This document shows, piece after piece, positions 37,040 through 48,261 of a DNA stretch of 64,000 nt. Numbering within the stretch: the first letter of the stretch is position 1; every line of letters starts with the position of its first letter. This stretch comes from Dillenia suffruticosa. Taxonomy: Eukaryota > Streptophyta > Magnoliopsida > Dilleniales > Dilleniaceae. Both the position numbers and the translations under genes were made by a program. The DNA is taken from assembly GCA_033439265.1 (NCBI GenBank), contig JAVTVX010000005.1:9372001-9436000 (forward strand), read 5' to 3'. The notes beneath the pieces are model-generated. The model saw only the letters and a program-made list of their open reading frames with translations. It made no database searches and was not told where the DNA came from.

Positions 37040-38953
37040 TTATCGTCGCCTTCTTGTATCATAACGTCTAACATCTAAATCTCTCCTAATATATGTAGTG
37101 TCGTCCTGGGACGATAAACCCATATCATGTAATTGTGTGATCTGTGAGGGTCCTACGTCACTAAAACGAGAAGGAGAAACATGGTACATCGTGCGTGCAT
37201 CATTTCTCTGAAACTGTGTCTGTCTCTCAACTATACGAATGCCCCTCTGTGGGGCGTCAGGAGTAGAGAAATGAGGGAACTCAAACACTGGTGTGTAGAA
37301 AGAAGAGGAGTCCTCAAATGTATTCGAAGCTCCTGCGACGTCCTCTGGATGCTGAGATGGAAATGGTGACGCATCATGAGTAGATGGCCTCGGACGTAGT
37401 CGCGCTCGGCTCCGTCGAGGTCGATGCTCCTCGTCACCTCTCTCAGCATGACCTCTAGGATGTCTAGGTCTCAGGAGATATGCCATGTCATCATTCAAAG
37501 CTGACATGGTTGTATCCGCTATTCCACGGATATGAATATTCTCAGAGTTTTCTCGAATCTGATATAGTGAATCACGCTATAAAGAACTCGAAACACATTA
37601 GTTAAAATATAAAAAATTAAATTAAAAAAAATTAAATTATACACTTACCACATATCCCAAACAAGCTCCATGCCGACTAATAAATATACGAGAGATGGTG
37701 CGGTACCATGCGGTGTAAGAATGATGGACAGTGGGTCCAACTGACGTGTCAATAGAGACTAGATAATAGCGTTGGTGATTCCAAATCTCGATATAACCGT
37801 CATGCTCGACTGATCAATCTATCTCCTGTGAACCACGCAAGCTAATCTGGTGCAATCGATCCTCAATATCGCAGTGATCCGGAATGACCTGAAATCCTCC
37901 ATACTAACGGATCACTAGATCTGGAAAGTACCACTCTATAATAGAGAAACAGATAAGTAGTACCCGAGCCAGCCAAATATCCTTACCCTCATGACAATAA
38001 TCGAGGAGGGAAGATAACACGTCCTCAGTGTAAGGCTGCCACACGATGTCATCGCTCGTCAGTCTATCTAATGCCTCCCTATACATGGTCACGACGTGTA
38101 TAGAAAGGGAAGTGACATCAAATTCCTTCCTCCGCCGCAAAGCCAATGGGCCATCCCCCTCTACATATAAAGATCGTTTAATATGAGCTATACATGGAAA
38201 TCTCTCCCATGCCCAAATCTGTAAAAGAATCAGAGCCCCATAAATCTCATGCGAGTCTGCGTGCAATGCTATACAAAACTGTCTGTACAAGTAAGCCAAG
38301 CACGCAGAACCCCAACTACGACGACTAGAGTAATCTAAATTCTCTAATACTAATAAATACTGTAAATGTACATAATAACCACTCTTATCAGAAAATAAAA
38401 CACCCCCTATCAATAGTAATATATACCCCCGTGTCCATCGCAAAATATGATCATAATCTGCATCGTGGGGCAAGTCACCTATAAAATCTGACAACCATGG
38501 CATACTCAATGAATGGCCCTAAAAAGCCAAGCGAGGAGGGATAACACCTAATAATCTATGACACAGCGCAATCCACGAGAAACCCGTTGTCCTAGCGACA
38601 ACGGGTATTCCATCTAAAGGTAAACCTAAAATAACTTCTACATTTTGTAACGTAACTATAAGCTCACCGTGGCGCATATGAAATGTGTGTGTCTCCTGCC
38701 TCCATCTCTCCACTAGAGCCGTGATGAGATGCCAATCCAACTGTATAAAACGAAATCGAGCGACCCCCAAAAAGCCCGACGCCTGTAGGAGAGGAACTAC
38801 TCTATCGTCAATATGGTCATTGCCAAAATGTCGTAATACTGCCTCACGTCTACGGCAGACAAGTCAATCAGTATCATCTCCCTCCCAAACTCTAGTAGAG
38901 CGGTGTCCTTGCTGCAAGCGTAGAAGGCTCGGATCAGTAGGTCGGGGATCCAT
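37040..38953 (-). pseudogene. Transposon-borne plant mobile domain (PMD, MAIL1-like) protein
   Basis: The frame starts MDPRPTD at 38953 and shows the PMD family order. After a start region with an in-frame stop near 38865 come LVERWRQETHTFHMRHGELI, VEVILGLPLDGIPV, WLSDFIGDLP and IGGVLFSDKSGYYVHLQYL. AYLYRQFCIALHADSHEIYG and LLQIWAWERFP follow. The later part has RYDKFL-independent text typical of the family, such as VWQPYTEDV, ARVLLICFSIIEWYFPDLV and AWYRTISRIFI. An intron is likely at 37577-37648 (donor GTAAGT, acceptor TATAG). The last exon (37576-37040) is Arg/Ser/Pro-rich and ends VRRYDTRRRR. At least three in-frame stops interrupt it. Host relatives (MAIN/MAIL1) act in gene silencing and genome integrity. 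A role in transposon biology is inferred only. Confidence 0.85.
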
Positions 38954-39182
38954 CTGAAATGTTAAAAAAGTATAATAATTAGCATAAATATATAAATGTA
39001 CAAATAGAATTAATAATATATCACCACATTATTCAATGCAAAAAAAGAAAAGAAGATATTCACACAAATATGTTATATATTACATAATAACAAAAATACA
39101 GCAACATGTTTAAATTTTCAAAATATAGTATACATTAAGAAGTACAACAATTAGAAAATCATACAAATACAAGAAAATTTCA

Positions 39183-40972
39183 TTAATTTATTATTGGACA
39201 ATGTCTTCGATCGTGACCCTCTCGACCACAAAGTCCGCACCTCATTCGTCTCGGACATCTCCTCCTATTATGACCCTCAGCACTACAACTACCGCATGAT
39301 GTCCGTGTCGATGATTCTCGAAGATCCATCTCATTGTGATATCGAGATGATTTAGGTCTTCCTTTCTGACGTCTCAGGGATATATCGGGAATTATTGCAG
39401 GGTAGGAATCAATGGGCCATGTCGAGTGGTCTCCAATGGGGAAAAAATTTCGCTCGTAAACCTTAAGTTGATGTTCCCGTGTATACCATTTTCCGACGAT
39501 CATATGCACATCAATCATCGTCCGTGTTAATGCAGCAATTGCATGAGAGCAAGGAATTTTATAAGTTTTCCATTTCCCGCATGTGCAATGCTCTTCCCGT
39601 ACATTGACAATATGTTTATTGCCTCCCCTGTACTCATATCGTGTCTGTCTATCCCCAGTTTCGACCTCGAAGATCCCATGCTCCCTACTGAAAGAAACGA
39701 TGGTAAGAAGGTTAGCCGTATTCATCCATCTCCCTAACATGGCGAACGCATATTTAGTGTACCGCTCTCCTCTTCCAATTCCCGCATTCGCCTCACCCAA
39801 ACGAGTCTGAAAATAGTTAACGGAACTATAAAAAGTTTTAAGTACCAAAGAAGAGACCGGCAGATTTCTTGCCCCCTTTAATACGGCATTAAAACTTTCA
39901 CTAATATTTATGGTCATATATCCAAAACGAACACCACCATCATGAGAAAGAGTCCATTGTTCAAGAGGAATAGTTGTAAAATAATCAGGAGCATCTTCTT
40001 TAATCTCCTTCATCTTCGCCATATATAAATCAAACATGTGTGGGGTCCCTCGACCTTTGTAATCACAAATGCATCAAGTAACCGTGTTTTACAAGCACGC
40101 AACCTCCATCTACAACCTTCTTCCCTTTGCATACAAATTGTTGTCCAAAGTTCAGGGGTTGATTTACCAACCCGAAATTGATAGTGGTGTTCAACATGAT
40201 GCATTTTAACAGCATGAATAAGCTGCTCTTTCGACTCAAATCTCATACCCTTTTTCAATTCGTCGCTGAAACTCAAACTATCAGATGTCAATCTATGTTC
40301 TTCCTCAAATGTCACATAACCACCACCACCCGGTACGATCGTCATGAATGAAATGGATTCCTCTACTCCACCGCCCCCATATCTCCTACCACCACCAATG
40401 TTTACAGACACTGACGAAGGGCCGACCATTAACTGGTTTGCACCACCGCCACCACTCCCATCGCCAAATTCATCATCTTCCTCTTCATCTTCATTATATT
40501 CTTCTGCCTCTTCTTCTGTCATTTCCTCCTCATCAATATCATTATCTACGTCTGCAAAGGCAACATCCACTCGAGATTCGATATGCGGATAATCTTCCAT
40601 GTAATCACAATCTTGTACTATAGAATTTCTACCATCATATAATTTTATATACAACTCAATAGTCCCACATACTCCCCTAGTCATCGCAAATTCCATCAAA
40701 TTCAAAACATCGTCATCATCACTTATCGAAACCAATTCAAACTGTACAATACCAGCTCTCATATACAACATGGGAAACCGATGAAAAATCTCTACATGTT
40801 GTCTCAACAGATTTATTCGAACACCCTTGCATACTACTTTCAGTAACTCATTAAAATTACAATTTCTCCGTACCCTAATCAACTTTGTTGGACCACGGTC
40901 ATAACGGACTCCATCGTCTCCCATCACAATTTTACCATTGCTATAACATAACAGACTTACCATATCTGCCAT
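39183..40972 (-). pseudogene. MURA-type MULE transposase lacking its catalytic centre
   Basis: The N-terminal part (40972-40045) starts MADMVSLLCYSNGKIVMGDD. It continues through an acidic linker to the MuDR-type DNA-binding block, with LKKGMRFESKEQLIHAVKMH and CRWRLRACKT. It then jumps at about 40040 to FDLYMAKMKEIKEDAP, which belongs well after the catalytic domain. About 250 residues that should carry the DDE catalytic motifs (IDGTHL..., SDR..GI, HRYC) are missing. The rest is well kept: an open frame of more than 280 codons with the SWIM zinc finger CTCGKWKTYKIPCSH and two CCHC zinc knuckles, CGSCSAEGHNRRRC and CGLCGREGHDRRHC, near the end. The product could still bind DNA but not cut it. 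Confidence 0.9.
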
Positions 40973-40976
40973 TATT

Positions 40977-42246
40977 CTATAAATATAAAAAAAATAAATT
41001 AAACATTTTATAAATATTCAACAAACATACAAAAAAATTGAACAATTTAAAATTAAATCAATTAACAAAACAATAAATACTATATTCATTAAAACAATAA
41101 ATATAGTCATTTATTTTAAAATTTAAATTTTATAAAATTTTATACTATTTTAAAAGTATTAATTTATAATCTTTTAAAATATTTAAAAGTATTTTCAAAT
41201 ATTTATTTTCTAAATTTATTTTATAATTTATAAATATTTATTTTATAATATTTTATAAGTATTAATATAGTCATTTATATTAAAACTTTTTAATTTATTT
41301 TATAATATTTTAATATAAGTATAGTCATTTCAAATAATTTAAACTACAAATTTTATATTGATTAATAGTTTAATATAACTATTACTATCTTTTATTTAAA
41401 AATACCAATACAAATATAATTACTACTAAATTATTGTATTAACTTACTACTAACTAAATTTTAATCTTCATTAAATTTTAATTTATTCTAAAACCCTAAA
41501 CTCACTTTATATTTATAAAACTAATTTTAATAATGGAATGATAAAAATAAATTTACAATTTAATAAAAATACTAATTTTAATAATTTTAATATTTTGAAT
41601 TAATTTACTAAATATTAACTAAAATAATTTATTAAATAATTTTAAAATTAAAAATTTAAATTATTAATAAAAAATGTTACATGTTTTTAATATTTACTAA
41701 TACTTTTATATTAAACTAAAAGTATTAATATATTATACCATTTACACGTTAATACATTTTAATTTTAAATATAATCGTTTAATTTAAAATATTTTAACGT
41801 AAATTTTTCATACATCAACATTAATATTTAGTCAAAATTTTAATTTATTTAAATAATTAAAATATGGTCACTTAAAAATATTTAAATATAGTTATTTATT
41901 TTATAAGTATTATTATAATCATTTATATTAAAATTTTTTAATTTAATCATAAATCATTTAATATAATTATAGTCATTTTAAATAATTTCAACTATAATTT
42001 TTATAATAGTTAATAGTTTAATATAACTATTACTATTTCATATTAATTTATATTAACTACATATTTAATATTTATTATATTAATTAATCTCACTAAAACC
42101 TAATTAAAAACGTTATTAATTAAAAATTAACAGTAAATTTCATACAAATCTACTGAATTTAAAATATCAATTGCATTCACAAATACACATTTTTATAAAA
42201 TTATGCATCTAAAATAATTTAAATTGAGATACGAAAAATTTTATAC
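40977..42246 (-). other. Probable 5'UTR intron of the inner MURA gene, very AT-rich
   Basis: On the minus strand a good donor (CAAAG|GTATAA at 42247/42246) faces an acceptor (TTATAG| at 40977), four bases before the MURA start codon. The 1.27 kb between is almost only A and T and has no frame. Exon 1 would be the leader between the right TIR and 42247. Splice sites are seen, use is inferred. Confidence 0.5.
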
Positions 42247-42479
42247 CTTTGAAATTTTTGGACAAAATATTGTCTAATCTTGAATGTTCCAATAATTTCA
42301 GTAATTTCAGCAACTTTTTTCTTCTTTGAATTGTTAGATCTAGGGAAATTTGTGAGCTTTCGGTTAGGGTTCTTCGTCTACAGAAGAGGAGAGGCGTGCA
42401 GAAGAGGAGAGGAGAGGAGATGAGAGGAGAGGAGAGGAGAGGAGGAAAGCGGAGACTTCGCATGCAAAATGGGAGAGGA

Positions 42480-42776
42480 AGTGAAGAGCGAAGTCCGAGT
42501 GAAGGGATGGTTTCCGCGTTGTCCAACCGTTGATGCCACGTGTCGCGGCACAGTGGAAAGCCAGGCATTCCGCGTTGGGAAGACGCAGAATGCTCAGCCT
42601 TTCCGCGTTTTCGAAACGCGGAAAGTTAGCTTTTCGCGTTTTCAAGACGCAGAAAGGCCCCACGTGGCTTTCTCACGGGTCGAACCCGTGACAAATACGG
42701 GTTATTTGGGGAATTTTTTTCCCGCTTAGGTTTTAAAAAAAAAAAAAAAAAAAATTGTCATTTTGGTACATTGCTC
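42480..42776 (-). repeat. Right TIR of inner MULE
   Basis: The outer 125 bases pair with the left TIR. The inner part carries fewer hairpin units, for example TTCCGCGTTTTCGAAACGCG and CACGGGTCGAACCCGTGA. A purine-rich AGGAGAGG tandem (42385-42440) lies just inside. Confidence 0.85.
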
Positions 42777-42922
42777 TGGAAGTGTGAGGATGCAGTACGG
42801 GCGATCTCTCTCAGTCTACATCGTACTTGTACTCTTGCCAAGTGGTATAAGGTGTGAAGATTGCTCTTGCACACACACACACACACTCTCTCTCTCTCTC
42901 TCTAAAATTTTTGGGTTTTGAA

Positions 42923-43539
42923 ATGGAAGATATTCCGTTGAAATGTAGATGTGATCTCAATGCCATCTTAGTAACTTCATGGACTTCTCGAAATTCTTCA
43001 CGTAGGTTCTACAATTGCCCTAACTTCTGGGTAAGTTGAGTTTTTTTTTTTTTTGACTTTTTTTTTTTTGCAAACATAATAACAAAATATTTTTGTAAAT
43101 TTTTGTGACACTATCTCATCTCTCTATTTTTAATATAGAATGGGAATGATTGTGAATTTTTCTAGTGGTATGATCCACCATTGTCTGATCGTGCTATTGA
43201 GGTCATCCTAGGACTGAGGAACAAAATTGAGGAGGAAAAGACAAGAAACAGTTCTATCGTAGCCGATTTTAACATGACAATGGCAATAGCAAGTAGCATG
43301 ATTGAGAGGCGGAAGGAGGAAAATTAGTTTCTGACATTGCAAAAGTTAGAGACGAAGGACATTTGTCCAAGATGCAAATAGAGATTCAAAGGCTGCAAAA
43401 CAAAGATGTTCAAAGACAACAATATTTTGAGAGTAGATATGTTTGGGTAATAATAAGTATTGTAATTTTTATATTTGCTCTCATTATGCAAAATGAAAGG
43501 AGTGGAAAATCTGTGTTGTCTATGCCTGGAAAAATGTAA
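42923..43539 (+). pseudogene. GRF zinc-finger, coiled-coil, membrane-anchored protein gene in outer MULE
   Basis: Exon 1 (42923-43030) encodes MEDIPLKCRCDLNAILVTSW then TSRNSSRRFYNC. Exon 2 starts at 43139 after a clean intron (GTAAGT...TATAG) and reads NGNDCEFF, an in-frame stop, then WYDPP. Together the pattern CxC..TS..N..RRF..C..C.FF.W.D is the GRF zinc finger. A Glu/Lys/Arg-rich helical stretch follows. After a frame change at about 43325 it continues as a coiled coil and a hydrophobic segment, VWVIISIVIFIFALIMQ, near the C-terminus. This GRF + coil + tail-anchor build is common in plant transposon-linked proteins. Its job is unknown. It is divergently placed relative to the MURA relic. 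Confidence 0.75.
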
Positions 43540-43969
43540 ATCGTTGTTCGTATGAAATGAAATGAATGAAGCAATGTTGTTGATCAGAAATATATTGTTG
43601 GATTTGAGTTCAAAAGGAAAAAATTACATGGAACCCTAATATTCCTGTAATATTTGAAAATGAATGGAAATGTGATACAAAAACATGCTATACCGATTTA
43701 AAAATAAATGGAAATTAAGTACAAAAACATTACTTACATACAAAAACAACAGTAATGAATGGAAACTTCTTGTACCATAGGGTACAATTCATTTTATTAG
43801 CATCATTTACAAGTCAGCACAATTTTGAACAAAAACATCACATACATTAGCAAAAGGTGTTGGATTACAATTCAAACCACCGGTTCTTCCGGTTAGCAGA
43901 GTCAAAGTTAGGATTACAATACAGGATACATGATTACAATTCAAAGTCAAAGTTAGAATTACAATCTAG

Positions 43970-46538
43970 TTACACATCGCACATCAATTCTTGTAGGAGG
44001 TGTCGAGTTATCCACTTGTGACCAATTTTGTGAAGTTTGAGGAGTTGTTTGACGATCTTCATGAGACTGGTGTTGGAAAGTTTGGGATGAACCGGCTTCA
44101 CCCTACAATAAAGAAAGACATAGTCAAAGAGATGAACTGTCCAATTATAGCATTGAGGATAGAATAATAAAAATACAACCAATAATAAATTAAAGAATAT
44201 TATTTTTCTTACATGGCCTCTTGTTGTGTCTAACTCCTTTGCAAATGGTACACTTCATTTTCGAACCAACTCTTGATAGATGATGGGAGTCTTTTGGGGG
44301 AACTTCAGTGGCCTTATTGCGCCTTTTCTTTGATGGACGTCCAGGTTTCCTTTTGTAAATTGGAGACAACAATATTGGGATATCATTTTTGTCCTATACA
44401 TTGGGACTATTGCAATGATAGATAATGAGACCATAACATTCAACATAAACAGAAGGAGAATAGCAACTGTAGACATATTTCTCAGACTTATCTTTCAATG
44501 CAAAAATACAACTAATTGCATGAGAACATGAAATGCCACTTAATTTCCATTTCCTACAGCTGCATGTCCTATGGTCCAAATTGACAATGAATTTGTTTCT
44601 GAAACTTGAAACTTCATAAATTCCACCACCAGCCAAGAAAGGAAACCAATGTCTGCTTTGCTTCTTCAAACTCTCAAGCTTTCCTTGAATGACAGGACAA
44701 ATTTCACCTTGAAAAGCTGAAATCCTAGTCCTATTTTCATTAAACTTGGCCATCAAATCAGTTATGATAAACTCTAATAAACTAATGACAGGCAACTCTC
44801 TTGCATCCAAAATTTTTGCATTAAAGGACTCACATAAATTATTCACCAATGTATCACATTTACTATATACAGAAAAAGCTGACGTTGTCCATATTTTCCT
44901 CTCATTCTCCATCAACCAAGCATACGCTCTTGGGTCAGTATTTTGGACTTCTGTTATGGTTATCAAAAATTCAGTCTCATAAGTGGCTCTTGCAGCAGCA
45001 TAAAACATGTTTTTCAATTTCAAGTCTGGGAACTGCTTGTAGAAATTATTGTACATGTGCCTAACATATATCCTATGCTCAGAATGGGGGGACAAAACTG
45101 AAATTGCATTTATCAATCCCTATAACACACGTATTCTATGTTCAGTATGCAATAAAATACAATTTTTGCAGTATACAACAAAACAGATCTATGAATACCT
45201 TTTGTTGATCAGAAATGAAAGTCCACATTCTGTCATCCCCAATGTCTATTAGCAAATGTTGCAAAAACCACCTCCAAGAATCCATCTCCTCCAAATCTTG
45301 ACTTCAAGAAACAACCATCAAAGCCTATGAAAAGCCTACACGCTGCCAGGAAACCTCTTTTACATGCCTCTGGACAAATATATAATTTTTTAAAAATTGG
45401 AGTATTAGGGTACATGTATCTCAAAGGATACTCTCCACAAGGTATAATTAAACTTTCAATCTTGTATGTGCTCCCCTTATTCGTTCTCAAAATTTCTTCA
45501 AAATATTGTCTCGATAGGAAAAATTGCTCCTTATCCTGCCCTTCTGCAAGTTCTTTGGCCAATTTTTTGGCTCTCCATGCCTTCATTCGTGTACAATTCA
45601 ACCCAAATTTATCCTTGACTTTTCACTGCAACACATTCACTTTGATATTGTGATCAACTTTAACCTTCTTAATCCATTATTTTGCCAACCAAGCAACTGT
45701 AGCATGCTTGTTCTTCCATGACCTAGCACGGGTATGTCTAGGCTTATATGTGACCAACATGGCTATTTTCTCATGATCACGTAATTTCTTTGCATATACT
45801 AACCATTCACATCCCTTAACACACCTCATCCGAACCCTGGAGTTGTCATTTTTAATATATCTCAGATTCTTCCCATTGTAAACAGCGTAATCGTTCAACA
45901 CTTATTTAAAAAAGTCCAAACTCTCAAATAGTTCGCACTTCCTCAATTCTATGTATCTAGGGTTGTAATCCTATTTGAACTCCTTGTAACTTCTCATACT
46001 TCCCTGCGGCTGCATCCCATCATCATTACTATCATTATCTGAAATAGTGTAATTTAAATCTTTTTCATCTTCTATAGAGAGATCATTCCAATCATTATCA
46101 CTATGAAATAGCTCTTCCCCTTTATCATCACAATCACTATCTTCAAATCTGAAACCTAAATCACCGTCTTCCGATTCAAAACCAGAAATTAGATCCTCAA
46201 AATCATATCTATGTGTTGGACTACCCTGCATTGCTTCTATCTCCTCCCTAAGAACATTTTTATCAACAAAATTAGCCTCATCTATCATGTGCTCTATATA
46301 GAAATGAACTTTCTTATCTGTTTTTAATCTTTCCTCTAAATATTCCAACAAATCAGCATCACTAGAAAATTCACAGAAGCTATCTCCATCAATTTGGCCC
46401 AATGGCCTTACAAAGTTTATATAACCTAAGTGTATTACCATACTTTTCAATTCAACCAGAGATCTTATCTATATCACAATTCTCAAAAAAGGTCAGATCC
46501 CCGCCTTCACATTTTTTACGTCCCACAAATTTTCCCAT
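43970..46538 (-). pseudogene. MURA-type transposase relic of outer MULE
   Basis: The start is MGKFVGRKKCEGG at 46538, followed by an acidic region (46450-45971). A WRKY/GCM-like DNA-binding block comes next (LRYIKNDNSRVRMRCVKGCE, about 45860-45800). The catalytic region has IGFDGCFLKSRFGGDG near 45290, with the first acidic residue in FDG. It then jumps to MWTFISDQQKG, with a likely intron 45197-45118, and INAISVLSPHSEHRIYVRHM. About 45 residues between these blocks are missing. The SWIM finger CSCRKWKLSGISCSH is at about 44570-44520. The C-terminal AT-hook-like KRKPGRPSKKRR and zinc knuckle CTICKGVRHNKRPC end the gene. Several frame changes are present. It would have moved the outer MULE. 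Confidence 0.85.
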
Positions 46539-46539
46539 G

Positions 46540-47224
46540 ATGGAATGCAGCAATAGTAAATTTAATGGAATCTATATCTGACAATGAAATGAAAATGTTT
46601 AATAATTTAGTGAAACAACAATATCATAATAATTGAAATATAAACAATACAATTTGTACCAATTAACTGTGAAGAAAAACATTATTTAGTAACAGTTAGA
46701 ACATATTTTAAACATGAACAATCCAATTGGTAAATTAAGATTTTGTTAATTAACAATTATAATCCTAATTTAAAAGGTTATTTTAAAACTCTAATTTACA
46801 ATACTGTTTTAAAACCTTAATTTACAAAATCCTAATTTGGAAAAGTAATTTCAAACCCTAATTTCAGACCAACGGCTTAACTACTTTCCGTAACATTCAT
46901 CGGACCCATTTGTATAAAACCTAAATGTAAAAAGAGAAACAAACATTAAAAGGAAACATTTCACACCTTTGTCACTTGACTTCTTTGGCCTCGCCTCGTT
47001 GTCTGATGATTGAAAACCTCATTTTCGAGACCATATAATCCACCAATATCTTCTTCGAGACCACGCCTTCGGCATCTTCTTCTTTTGTTTCGACACTACC
47101 TCTCTCTCTCTTCGAAACTTTTGCTTTCTGTCTCTCTCTATCTCTCTTCGATAGAATAAAGAAGGCAAAAGGTTTTCCTTTTGATAATACGAAAACAAAA
47201 CCAATGTGACACTACCAGCGGATT
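46540..47224. other. Upstream region of the outer MURA relic
   Basis: No gene. AT-rich to about 46980, then a pyrimidine-rich plus-strand stretch (47090-47150), which is purine-rich on the MURA strand, just inside the right TIR. This fits a promoter and 5' leader. Confidence 0.4.
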
Positions 47225-47530
47225 CACGAAAATGCCCCCTTTTTGCTTATGTGACACCACCACATCATCAAAATAACTGTGTCAAACTACCACGTCAACA
47301 ACTTCATGACGTGTCATTCCACATCTGAGAAATGTCAGCATTCTCCGCTCTAGGTATACTGTCACGTCATGATACGTCAACATTTAACTATCAACTTATT
47401 GCCGTTATTGATAGAAGGACTAATGTGATACATTTTTTAAAGTTTGAGTACTCCAAGATAGCTTTCCAAATTTTAAGGGCTAATTCAGAAAGACTAAGCA
47501 AATTTGAAGGACTAGGTACGAATTAACTTG
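47225..47530 (-). repeat. Right terminal inverted repeat of outer MULE
   Basis: Inverted partner of 35565-35885. It ends GTACGAATTAACTTG, next to TTGATGATT. Confidence 0.88.
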
Positions 47531-47539
47531 TTGATGATT

Positions 47540-47593
47540 GCAACCTTCTCTTACGAAATTAATGAACACTGACACTGAACCAAACGCTGAAAA

Positions 47594-47636
<43 letters not shown>

Positions 47637-48261
47637 CCTCCCCCCCCCCCCAAACATTTGGCGGTGTTCTCGTAATCGGACATTTTGGAATTCGGGAACT
47701 TGGAATTCGGGAACTATTAGTCCGCGGCAGTAATAAATTACTCCCTGAAAGCCCCCCAAATAAATTATAAAATTAAAAAACAATGCCCACAATCGCTCTC
47801 CGATTCTGGTGCTCTGGCCACTCTCTGCCCCCGCCGCTGCCTCTGCTTAAACTGACAAATACCATTTACCGCGTGAGGTGACCTCATATAACCCCACTGC
47901 TCCCCCACCCACACCATCCTCACCGCTCTCCATTACTTTTACTTTTCTCTCTCCTGGAACTCCACCTCCGCAACACTACTTTTGAACAGCGACATTTGCG
48001 CGCGTCTTAACGCCTCTTTCATCCCCATACACACGTGCCCTTTTCAACTCCCACCCTCCGCTAGAATGCGCCTTTGGCCAGCCATCAAGAAATGAATGAA
48101 TGTCAAAGCAAGAAAATAGAGAAAACCAGAAAAAAAAAAAGAGGACTAACTCAAAACAAAATGGCGTTGAAATTACTCTGTTTTTTTTTTCCATTTCAAG
48201 ATCACTAATTTTTTTTTTGGGTTGAAAAACGAAAATGGAAAATTTTTAATTTCTATTGTAA
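47540..48261. other. Spacer between outer MULE and the BOI-type gene
   Basis: Contains a long (CT)n tract at 47598-47634 followed by C-runs, a duplicated GGAATTCGGGAACT(T/A) at about 47688-47716, and CT-rich, GC-richer sequence to 48060. The last 150 bases are probably the 3'UTR of the BOI-related gene. No other gene is recognised. Confidence 0.45.
47598..47634. repeat. (CT)n microsatellite next to C-run
   Basis: About 18 CT units, then CCCCTCCCCCCCCCC. Confidence 0.95.

Larger units (their letters stand above)
35986..42776 (-). mobile_element. Inner MULE, complete, perfect 10-bp target duplication
   Basis: The element begins GAGCAATGTACCAAAATGAC and ends with its reverse complement, GTCATTTTGGTACATTGCTC. 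Both sides carry the same 10 bases, TGGAAGTGTG (35976-35985 and 42777-42786). This fixes the borders at single-base level and gives a length of 6791 bases. Subterminal parts also pair: AAATAACCCGTATTTGTC is found in both arms, followed by GC-rich hairpin-forming sequence. Minus-strand genes: a MURA relic lacking its catalytic centre (40972-39183) and a plant mobile domain gene (38953-37040). The perfect duplication and well-kept ends mean it is younger than the outer MULE it sits in. It was probably moved by a transposase made elsewhere. Confidence 0.93.
35565..47530 (-). mobile_element. Outer MULE (Mutator-like) with ~300-bp terminal inverted repeats
   Basis: The two ends are inverted repeats. 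The left arm (35565-35885) and the reverse complement of the right arm (47225-47530) align almost without gaps. Shared strings include GCTATCTTGGAGTA, CAAACTTTAAAAAAT, GGAATGACACGTCATGAAGT and GACACAGTTATTTTGATGA. Flanks are TTGGTGATT (35556-35564) and TTGATGATT (47531-47539), a 9-bp target duplication with one change. Cargo: a MURA-type transposase relic on the minus strand (46538-43970) and a GRF zinc-finger gene on the plus strand (42923-43539). A second MULE (35986-42776) was inserted just inside the left arm. Without it the outer element would be about 5.2 kb. Arm divergence and broken genes suggest an old element. Confidence 0.88.
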
